Both the position numbers and the translations under genes were made by a program. A stretch of 64,000 nucleotides of DNA from Pimelobacter simplex (lineage in GTDB: Bacteria; Actinomycetota; Actinomycetes; Propionibacteriales; Nocardioidaceae). The stretch's first letter is position 1, and every line of letters starts with the position of its first letter. The notes beneath the pieces are model-generated. The model had not been told where the DNA came from. It did no database searches and worked only from the letters and a program-made list of their open reading frames with translations. The stretch lies in NCBI RefSeq assembly GCF_900114845.1, contig NZ_FOUK01000005.1, positions 365,283 to 429,282 on the forward strand, read 5' to 3'. Positions 57,367 through 64,000 of this stretch are shown here, piece by piece.

Positions 57367-57737
57367 GACCCGCTCCGGTCGATGACGAGGTTGGCGATGA
57401 ACAGTGCGATCGGGATCAAGATCGTCACGACGATCCACTTCTGGTTGGCGATCAGCTTGTCGAGGGCGCTCTGCTGGCGCTTGTCGCCGTCCTCGCGGGC
57501 GGCCTTCTCCTCGATCATCGAGATGCGTCGGGCGTCGCGTTCGGCGGCGATGTCGTCGGCCAAGTCCTTGATCTTGTCGTCGACTCGGCGCTGCTCGGCG
57601 TTGAACGCCTCGGTGGTGACCAGCCGGTCGAACCGCTTGTCGAGGCGGTCGAACCCTGCCTGCTGGTTCGCGTCGATCTTGTCCAGACGCTCGTCGAGGC
57701 GCTGCTGGAGCTGCCAGGCGCCAGGCTCTTGGGTCAT
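57363..57737 (-). CDS. Coiled-coil protein with C-terminal membrane helix, 124 aa
   Basis: Heptad-rich, highly charged helix from about 8 to 95 (LQQRLDERLDKIDANQQAGFD, RLDKRFDRLV, RRVDDKIKDLADDIAAER) and one C-terminal helix (about 102-120, VVTILIPIALFIANLVI). Tail-anchored topology. Located between tail and lysis genes, where other siphoviruses keep membrane accessory or holin-like proteins. Function unknown. Its ATG shares one base with the stop of the upstream tail gene. Confidence 0.72.
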   Translation of the reverse strand: MTQEPGAWQLQQRLDERLDKIDANQQAGFDRLDKRFDRLVTTEAFNAEQRRVDDKIKDLADDIAAERDARRISMIEEKAAREDGDKRQQSALDKLIANQKWIVVTILIPIALFIANLVIDRSGS

Positions 57738-59110
57738 CAGCCCACCGCCGATGTCGGGGTCATCTGGATGGCCTCCCAGGCCACGTTGACCGTGGCGGTC
57801 TGTGCGGTGGTGTCGCCGGTGTAGACGTAGACCGACGCGCCAGTGGTGGTCGCGTTGAGCACGCGGGGGACGAACTTCTGTGACCCGGAGGGGGCGCTCT
57901 GCAGGGTCGCGAGCACGATCGGCGCGACGGTGAACCGGCCTGCCGGGAACGTGATGTTCGTGAACGCGGAGTTCGCTGCCGAGAGGGCGACGTTGACCAC
58001 GCCGGTGGCGATCGCGAACGGCGCGACTCCGGAGCCGCTGCCACCAGCTCGAGCAGCGGCGTCGACGGCGAGGTTCCCGACCTGCTCGAGGACCGAGGTG
58101 TCGTCGCGGGCCGCGAGCCCCACCGGGTTGGCCTGTAGCTCGTCGTCTTCCCAGTTGTAGTCAGTGTCTCCGATGACGACGTCGGTGTTCTGGGCGACGC
58201 CGCGGACATCCGGGACCCCCAGGAGGCGGAGGGTGTCGCCAGCCCTCACGAGCGCCAGGTCGACCTCGGTTCCGCCGGGGGTTGTGGCTTGACCGCGCGC
58301 CAGCGTGATCCCGTTGGTCCACCCAGAGCGGCCCTGAAGGTCCGACCAGATGTCCTGCGCAATGCTTGCCGCCTGCGCTGGGGTCTTGGCGCCGCGGTCG
58401 GTGATGTCGACGGGACGCTCGATTCCGCTCGCAGGGCTCGTGGCGGGGTAGGAGGCGGTTGCGCGCCTGCCGGTGGTTGGGTCGAGGTAGCGAACGAAGA
58501 CGCGGTCGACTCGCTCTTCGGCGGCGGAACCCAGGACTCCAGAACCGGGCATGGCGTGCCAGGTTGGCCGCGTCTCGTCGACAGGAGCGGCAATGAGCTG
58601 CCGACTCTCATTGACGACCCAGCGGCTGGCGTTCTCCTGAGCCCAGGCGTCAAGCACCGATCGAATGGTGACCAGACCGCCGCCATCATTGGACTGTCCG
58701 ACGGGCGTGGTCCCGAAGTCGCCAATGCGTGTCCAAGACAGGACCCCGCGAGCGATGGCCGCGTCGATGACCGCGTTCGGGTTCGTCGACGAGTTCCCCG
58801 ATCCATCGATCGCCACCGCGTCTTCGCCGTCGCGGGAGGCGCCCAGGGCGATGAACTCGCCCGAATCCCAGTTGGGCTCCTCCAGGGTGCCGGACCAGAT
58901 GCAGATCGGCCCAAGGAAGACCTCCACCTTGGCGCCGTAGACGAGCGCGGGATGCCGCCAGGTACGGACGATGGGGATCGTCCACGACGCTTGCCAAGAT
59001 CCGTTGGTACGGGTGGAGTGCTCCAGTTGACCCCAGCCCTGCGGGGCGATCGAGGAAAGCCAGAAGCCCCCGACCCGAACCTCGGGACGGGTCGCGGTGC
59101 GGCGGCTCAT
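57737..59110 (-). CDS. Phage tail/receptor-binding protein with C-terminal H-type lectin-like domain, 457 aa
   Basis: The N-terminal ~360 residues resemble baseplate or tail-hub proteins of siphoviruses: a beta-sandwich start (VRVGGFWLSSIAPQGWGQLE) and an LDAWAQENASRWVVNESRQL segment (in parts: LDAWAQENASRWV). The last ~85 residues (ITFPAGRFTVAPIVLATLQS... and VNVAWEAIQM) match the pattern of the H-type lectin domain, which often forms receptor-binding trimers. This is probably the cell-wall-sugar-binding tip. ATGA overlap with the distal tail gene. Confidence 0.8.
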   Translation of the reverse strand: MSRRTATRPEVRVGGFWLSSIAPQGWGQLEHSTRTNGSWQASWTIPIVRTWRHPALVYGAKVEVFLGPICIWSGTLEEPNWDSGEFIALGASRDGEDAVAIDGSGNSSTNPNAVIDAAIARGVLSWTRIGDFGTTPVGQSNDGGGLVTIRSVLDAWAQENASRWVVNESRQLIAAPVDETRPTWHAMPGSGVLGSAAEERVDRVFVRYLDPTTGRRATASYPATSPASGIERPVDITDRGAKTPAQAASIAQDIWSDLQGRSGWTNGITLARGQATTPGGTEVDLALVRAGDTLRLLGVPDVRGVAQNTDVVIGDTDYNWEDDELQANPVGLAARDDTSVLEQVGNLAVDAAARAGGSGSGVAPFAIATGVVNVALSAANSAFTNITFPAGRFTVAPIVLATLQSAPSGSQKFVPRVLNATTTGASVYVYTGDTTAQTATVNVAWEAIQMTPTSAVG

Positions 59111-60882
59111 GCCGCCTCGTCGCCTACGTGAGAGTGGTAGCGCGGGTAGAACTCGAGTTCCGACTGGCTAACCAAGGAGGTCGAGGCGACGGTGAAGATC
59201 TGCATCAACCCTGGCTCGAAACGGTGCGCTCCGAACGACTTGCACTTCCAGTCGATGCACACCGAATTTGCTCCCTTGGCTCCGGTGCCGCCGTATACCG
59301 ATGGCCGCGCGGCGCCGAGTTCGGGGGAGCGGATCTCGATCCAGGTCAGGGAGTCCGAGTCGGTGATCCAAGTCAGGGCACCGTCGTGGACGGCAAAGAG
59401 CCAACTCTCGTCGAGAGTCATGTTCGCCGTCCCCGTCAAGGTCAGTTCGATTGCCTGATCCGCTTCGGCCTTCACCGCGGGAAGAGGGATCGAAGCCAGG
59501 TTGACGACCTGGTAGGCGCCGCCAGTGGTGCCGACCGCGGTCGATCCGGAGATGACTACCGAGGACCCCACTGTGGTGGTTCCGGTCGCAGAGACGATTC
59601 GAGTGGACCACCCGATGGTTCCGGCCGTCGAGACATTGAGTCGGGCCAGCAGCGAGTACGTCCCTTCGGTGATTCGGGACGATGGGATACGAAACGTCAT
59701 CGCCGACGTGAGCGTGTTCCGCTTTCCCGACACCATCGTCGAGTCAGTCGTCTCCGCAGCAGACGCGGTCCGGAAGGGGCGCAGGGCAGGCGAAGACTGG
59801 GGGTTCGTCGAGGTGTAGAAGAGCACTTCGGTGCCCAACGCGGCAGGTGTTGCGTCGTAGAGACGAGCCATTGCCTGCGTGGGCGCCGAACCGGTCACGG
59901 TCGCCGACCGCGCCTGCTGGCGCGACGTGCCCGATGCCGGCAGCGCGTCCGTGCGAGCCACCTCGTGCACGCGAAGAGCAACCGAGGCCCCAGACGCTGT
60001 GGTTGTGCTGGCTCGGCTGAAGGCGATCGAGGTCACCGAGGTCAGTGGTCCGAAGTAGTAGTCGGAGGCACCGGCGATCGTCGGGCTCGCGGCCACCAGC
60101 TTCGGGCTCATGACGCCCCCGCCGCCGACCGCAGACAGCGATCCCCCTTCGCCCAAGGACGTGTCCGAGGCGGTGATGCGGAGATAAGGAGTGGAGCCGA
60201 ACGAAATCGAACCGGCGCGCGCCAGATTGAGCGATTCGACCCCCGGAGTCGATGTCGAAGTGGCCGCAGCCTGCACGTAGCCACCAGTTGATGTCACTAC
60301 CGGCGTGGTGACATTGGTGCCAGATGCCGTCCACCCAGACGTCGAATCGCACGTGTCGATCACAACCACAACGGGCGTGACTGCAGGCGGAGGAAGTGCG
60401 GGGACCACCGTCCGGGCAGCCGTCCTGGCGAACGGCAGACATGTGAGCGTCAGGAGAAAGTAGCGGTACTCGCGGGCCTTCTCCTCAAGATCCCACTCGC
60501 CCTGATAGTCGCGGTCAAGGCTGGCTCCAACAACGTCGAACACGCAGGTCTTGGCATCGGTGGCCGGCGGAACCCAAGCGAGCTGCGACTTACGCGTCGC
60601 AAGGATCTCCCGCATCAGAGCGGCCTCTGCTGCGGCCAGCGCCGGTCCCGCCGCCGCGAGCGGAGCCGAGAGGCGAAGACGGATCACAACCTCGCGGTTG
60701 TCCCAGCCTTCCAGTACGGCCAGCGCCCCATCGGTCAACAGCGAGCGGACCACCTCGACCCGTTGCTCAGGGTTCCCAAACGACGACCCATCCGCGACCG
60801 ACTCCACCAGATAGCCAGATGCGGCCGGAGTCGTCGACACAAAATCCAACGATCCCCACGTCAACCCGTGCTGCTGAGTCAC
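59107..60882 (-). CDS. Phage distal tail protein (Dit-like), large form, 591 aa
   Basis: The first ~165 residues match siphovirus distal-tail proteins (TWGSLDFVSTTPAASGYLVESV; EQRVEVVRSLL; REYRYFLLTLTCLPFART), which ring the tail end after the tape measure. The long remainder is a beta-rich, Ser/Thr-rich insertion like those of evolved Dit proteins, with LARLNVSTAGTIGWSTRI and VPAV...AIELTLTGTANMT, suggesting carbohydrate-binding modules. Start GTG 60882, GTGA overlap with the upstream small gene. Gene order TMP-small-Dit-tail is conserved in such phages. Confidence 0.8.
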   Translation of the reverse strand: MTQQHGLTWGSLDFVSTTPAASGYLVESVADGSSFGNPEQRVEVVRSLLTDGALAVLEGWDNREVVIRLRLSAPLAAAGPALAAAEAALMREILATRKSQLAWVPPATDAKTCVFDVVGASLDRDYQGEWDLEEKAREYRYFLLTLTCLPFARTAARTVVPALPPPAVTPVVVVIDTCDSTSGWTASGTNVTTPVVTSTGGYVQAAATSTSTPGVESLNLARAGSISFGSTPYLRITASDTSLGEGGSLSAVGGGGVMSPKLVAASPTIAGASDYYFGPLTSVTSIAFSRASTTTASGASVALRVHEVARTDALPASGTSRQQARSATVTGSAPTQAMARLYDATPAALGTEVLFYTSTNPQSSPALRPFRTASAAETTDSTMVSGKRNTLTSAMTFRIPSSRITEGTYSLLARLNVSTAGTIGWSTRIVSATGTTTVGSSVVISGSTAVGTTGGAYQVVNLASIPLPAVKAEADQAIELTLTGTANMTLDESWLFAVHDGALTWITDSDSLTWIEIRSPELGAARPSVYGGTGAKGANSVCIDWKCKSFGAHRFEPGLMQIFTVASTSLVSQSELEFYPRYHSHVGDEAA

Positions 60883-61106
60883 GCCGCTCCTCCTGTCTCA
60901 AGCAGGGCCAGTGCGGCATCGATCGCCTCGACCTCGGAGGCGCAAGCCGCAAGACGTTCGCAGGCCGCATCGACATCGGCCTGCATCTCGGCAACCCGCT
61001 GCTCCTGCACCCCAACGCTGTCCGGGCCGCCCGTCAGCTCGGCCCGTCGCGCCTTCAGAAGAGCGACCACCGGGCCCTCGATCACCTCGGGAACCAACTC
61101 CGACAC
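60879..61106 (-). CDS. Small coiled-coil tail-module protein, 75 aa
   Basis: GTG start at 61106, 4 nt after the tape-measure stop. After LVPEVIEGPVVALLKARRAELTG comes a long helix (VQEQRVAEMQADVDAACERLAACASEVEAIDAALALLE) with heptad character and three cysteines or so. No family is recognised. Translational coupling on both sides indicates a tail-assembly role. Confidence 0.65.
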   Translation of the reverse strand: MSELVPEVIEGPVVALLKARRAELTGGPDSVGVQEQRVAEMQADVDAACERLAACASEVEAIDAALALLETGGAA

Positions 61107-61110
61107 CCGG

Positions 61111-64000
61111 TCACCCCTTCTTTCGATTGCGGGCGGCGTTGCCCTTGCCGCGCTTGCGTGAATCGCGGTCCTTCTTGCCGTTGCGGTCGATGGCCTTCTC
61201 GATCGCTCCGACCTTGCCTTCGAGACGACGGGCGCTGGAGTCGAGGACCTTGAACTCCGGCCCGTAGGCCGCCGCCGACGCGCTCTTCCCGGTCGAGGTC
61301 GCCAGATTGTCCCGCCGCTCGTACTGCTTCTCGTACTGAGCGAGTTGCGCAGGGGTGAGCCCGGCAAACCGCCCGATGGTCGCGGCGTCGCCCTGGGCGA
61401 GCAGTGCGTCAAGGGCGCCACCGTTGAGGCCCTTCTTCTGCAAGGCCGCGATGTCCTTCTGCATCTGCGTGCCGGTCGCGATGTCGCCAGCCAGGATCGC
61501 CATGACGTCCTCGAACGACCCGCCCGCCGACCATGCCTCGGTCTCGCCGAACAGGTCCGAGGCGAGCTTGCCCGCGACCGCGTCCTGCAGCGACGACATC
61601 TTCGACGCCAGCTCGTCGCGGGCATCGGTCTCGTCCTCGAGCGAAGCCTTGGACCGCTTCAGCGCCTTGTTCAAGCCCTTCAACGTCTTGGGCAGCTCGA
61701 ACGCCTCACCCCACGAGCCGCCGATAGCCGACATCCACGTCGGGTTCTTCCCAGCGGTTCCACCATCGGCTAGGCGGCCGGCGTTGATCGCCTTCAGCAA
61801 CGGCCGGAATCGATCAGCTTGGCCCACCCGGTTGGAGATGACCTCCTCGCCCGGGGCCAGCAGGTAGGGCAGATAGTCGCGGTAGCCGCCCCCGTCGTCA
61901 GGCACCGTCGAACCGGACGCAGATCGAATCAAACGCCCTCCGGGGCGAGGGATAGTTCCACCATCCGCGGGGTTCTCAAGAGGTCCCCGCCACGGGTCCG
62001 TGACGCCGCCCCGGTTCCCCTTCGGCCCCTTGACGTTGGTGTAGAAGTTCTTGAACGTCGTCGAGACCGTGATGTTCTTCCCTCGCAAGGCGTCGATCTG
62101 CGCCTGGAAGCTGCGCAGCGCCGCCTTGGCGTTGGCGGTATTGACCTTGACGTCCACCTTCTCGACGGGAGGCAGGCCGAGAAGGCGGCGAGCGAGGACC
62201 TCGACCGCATCCGCGTAGGCGTCACTAGCGTTCTGACCCGACCGAAACGCCTTGTTCGCGCGACGGATCTCCGCGTCGCTCGCATTCGCCAACTGCTCCA
62301 AGCGAAGAGCACCCTCAACCCCAGCCTCCTGCAGCGACGCGATCAGGCCGTCATCCAGGCCCTCCTTCGCCGCCTTCTTCGAGTTCGCCGTGAACTCACG
62401 AAGCGCACGAGCCTGCTTCTCCATCTCGCCGATCCAGTCGCCCAGCGAAACCTTCGGATTGTTCAGCGACTCGCCCAGCGTCAAGAACGAACGGGCAGTC
62501 TCGGAGGCGCCATCGCGGGCGTCCTTGAGGGCCTTGGCCATCTCCTCGGTCTCGGCGGCGCTCAGGTTCGCGGCATCGGCAGAACTGAGAGTGGCGCCCG
62601 TCAGCTCACCCTGAGCAAGTGCTGCCGCCTTGGCGTCAGACTCGGCCTTGCCGAGGAGATTGCCGTTCTCCTCGATGACCTTGTTGAGCCCCTTGTTGAC
62701 CTCGGCCGCCTTGTTTTGGCCACTTGTGATGCCGGGGAGCCAGTAGGTGATTGCTTCCTTGGCGTTGTCGCCGAAGCTGTCCAACTTTCCGTTCAGCTTG
62801 TCGTAGGTCTCGCCCACGTACTCGCCGGAGGCGCCGTTGGCATACAGATCCTCGGCCAACTTCTGCATGTTGATGCCGAGGTCGTCGGCGTACTTTCCAA
62901 CATTGCTCTTGTTTAGGGCTTCGAGGACGCCGTCGAGGCCCTCTGTGCTCGCCTTGGTGTTTGCGATGCTGCGGCCGAGGGTGTCGAGGTCGTTGGACAG
63001 CAACGGGATCCCGACCGCCGCAGCGGCCGTCAGCCCAGTGAGCTTGACCCCGTTCAGCAGCGTGAGTCGTGAGCGAGTGGTGCTGGCCTGGACCCCAAGG
63101 TCGGCCAACGACTGCTTCATGTTGACCACGCCGCCAATCACCTTGGCGGTGAACCAGAGGCCGCCGCCAAACACCGCGGTCAAGCCGAGCGCTCCCGCGG
63201 TCGCGCTCTTGACTGGTCCGGGCAGCGACTGAAAGGCGTTGGTGACCCCCGTAACAACGTCGGCGGCCTCCGAGAGCACCGGGAGCATCACGGAGCCAAG
63301 CTCGATGCCCGCGTCCTTGACGTTATTCCACGCCACCTGGACCTCTGCGGCCGTCGTGCCCGACCGCTTCGCGAACTCATCAGAGAGCGCCGAGTTCTTC
63401 TCCCACGCCTCGGCACCCATCGCCAGCGAGTCGGTCAGCACGTCGCCAGACGCCGCCAGCGAGAGCATCGCCTGCGAAACCCGGATGTCGGACAGGCCGA
63501 TGTCCTTGAGCGTCCCGAAGACGTCGCCGCCGGACTTGTTGATCCGATCGAGGCCCTGAGTGAACGCGGCGAACGCCTCGGCGGGCGTCTCTTTGAACAT
63601 CCGCTGGAACTCGGTCGTCGAAGTGCCCGCGACCTCCGCGAACTTCTCCAACTTCGGCCCACCCGACGACACGGCCATCGCCATCTTCGTGAACGCCGTC
63701 GAGACAGCCGAACCACCAGCTTCTGCCTCGATGCCCATCGAGGCGACGGCATTGGAGATCGCAAGGATGTCGGTCTCGGCAAGACCGATCTGAGCGCCAG
63801 CCCCAGAGATCCGCTGAGCCATGTCGAGGATCTGGGACTCGGTCGACGCGCCGTTGTTGCCCAGGTCGACGAGCGCTGCGGCGAAGTTGTCGATGTCCTC
63901 GGGCGCGGTGCCCATCACGTTCTGAATCTGCGCGATCGAGGTGGCCGCCTGGTCGGCCGAAACGTTGGTCGTCGCGCCGAGCTTGATCATGGTCTCGGTG
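61111..64000 (-). CDS. Phage tail tape measure protein, C-terminal 963 residues (5' end outside window)
   Basis: The frame is open to the window edge. The visible N-part (TSIAQIQNVMG, LVDLGNNGASTESQILDMAQRISGAGAQIGL, AFTKMAMAV) matches the TP901 tape-measure core domain. Two hydrophobic segments (about fragment residues 255-290 and 315-330) could cross the membrane during DNA injection. The rest is long alpha-helix, then GGYRDYLPYLLAPGEEVISNRVG and ADGGTAG near the C-terminus, a typical tape-measure end. It sets tail length and scaffolds tail polymerisation. Confidence 0.92.
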   Translation of the reverse strand, partial: TETMIKLGATTNVSADQAATSIAQIQNVMGTAPEDIDNFAAALVDLGNNGASTESQILDMAQRISGAGAQIGLAETDILAISNAVASMGIEAEAGGSAVSTAFTKMAMAVSSGGPKLEKFAEVAGTSTTEFQRMFKETPAEAFAAFTQGLDRINKSGGDVFGTLKDIGLSDIRVSQAMLSLAASGDVLTDSLAMGAEAWEKNSALSDEFAKRSGTTAAEVQVAWNNVKDAGIELGSVMLPVLSEAADVVTGVTNAFQSLPGPVKSATAGALGLTAVFGGGLWFTAKVIGGVVNMKQSLADLGVQASTTRSRLTLLNGVKLTGLTAAAAVGIPLLSNDLDTLGRSIANTKASTEGLDGVLEALNKSNVGKYADDLGINMQKLAEDLYANGASGEYVGETYDKLNGKLDSFGDNAKEAITYWLPGITSGQNKAAEVNKGLNKVIEENGNLLGKAESDAKAAALAQGELTGATLSSADAANLSAAETEEMAKALKDARDGASETARSFLTLGESLNNPKVSLGDWIGEMEKQARALREFTANSKKAAKEGLDDGLIASLQEAGVEGALRLEQLANASDAEIRRANKAFRSGQNASDAYADAVEVLARRLLGLPPVEKVDVKVNTANAKAALRSFQAQIDALRGKNITVSTTFKNFYTNVKGPKGNRGGVTDPWRGPLENPADGGTIPRPGGRLIRSASGSTVPDDGGGYRDYLPYLLAPGEEVISNRVGQADRFRPLLKAINAGRLADGGTAGKNPTWMSAIGGSWGEAFELPKTLKGLNKALKRSKASLEDETDARDELASKMSSLQDAVAGKLASDLFGETEAWSAGGSFEDVMAILAGDIATGTQMQKDIAALQKKGLNGGALDALLAQGDAATIGRFAGLTPAQLAQYEKQYERRDNLATSTGKSASAAAYGPEFKVLDSSARRLEGKVGAIEKAIDRNGKKDRDSRKRGKGNAARNRKKG

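Larger units (their letters stand above)
51915..64000. mobile_element. Siphovirus-like prophage, left part (truncated by window edge)
   Basis: From the tRNA-Tyr to the window end the genes are phage-type: small regulators and hypotheticals (52-55 kb), then a minus-strand lysis and tail module with holin-like, endolysin, collagen-like, tail, distal tail and tape-measure genes. Several stretches are less GC-rich than the flanking chromosome. The left limit at the tRNA is inferred; the first two genes (52033, 52464) could still be host genes. No integrase, repressor or capsid gene is seen, so these must lie to the right. Confidence 0.75.

Overview
The window is high-GC DNA from an actinobacterium, most likely a member of the Nocardioidaceae. 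Gene order, protein types (NDH-1 plus menaquinone genes, System II cytochrome c maturation, DUF3311/DUF4229/DUF3263 proteins, KorAB) and frequent GTG starts support this. No rRNA is present to place it more exactly. Many single genes carry a TAnnnT box 6-7 nt before the start codon, the signature of leaderless actinobacterial transcripts.

Layout. 1-1.6 kb: end of resB and ccsB (cytochrome c maturation). 1.6-3.9 kb: small membrane proteins and a DUF3311/sodium:solute symporter pair. 3.9-11 kb: menaquinone genes menA and menE-menC-menD, with two coupled MFS paralogues between them. 11-16 kb: a CPA1 antiporter with a UBP-type zinc finger, a metallo-beta-lactamase-fold protein, an exported hypothetical, an L,D-transpeptidase and menG. 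16.4-32.8 kb: a complete nuoA-N operon (complex I), translationally coupled, ending in a polyprenyl diphosphate synthase that can supply the menaquinone side chain. MenA/C/D/E/G, the prenyl synthase and NDH-1 thus form a respiratory block; menB and menF are not in the window. 32.8-39 kb: SDR, flavin reductase, RarD-like permease, a small secreted protein and korB/korA. 39-43 kb: a complete sulfate ABC transporter (binding lipoprotein, CysT, CysW, CysA). 43-51.7 kb: a membrane protein, SRPBCC protein, maleylacetate reductase-like enzyme, a large exported glycine-rich/Ig-repeat protein, a LAL-type LuxR regulator, a lytic transglycosylase and YajQ.

51.8-64 kb: a tRNA-Tyr followed by the left part of a siphovirus-like prophage. 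Small regulatory and hypothetical genes (52-55 kb) carry clear operator-like sequences: ACATGT palindromes, an SOS-box-like site and a TTGTGTACACAA operator. Then, read leftwards on the minus strand from the window edge, come tape measure, distal tail, lectin-tipped tail protein, a coiled-coil membrane protein, a collagen-like membrane protein, endolysin, an endonuclease/exonuclease/phosphatase-fold protein and a putative holin. The capsid, integrase and repressor genes must lie beyond position 64000 if present.

The most unusual items are a palindromic element inside menD that is repeated between the flavin reductase and rarD genes, the compact divergent operator switches in the prophage, an 84-nt near-palindrome after cysA, and a RarD gene whose conserved first helix has no canonical start codon.
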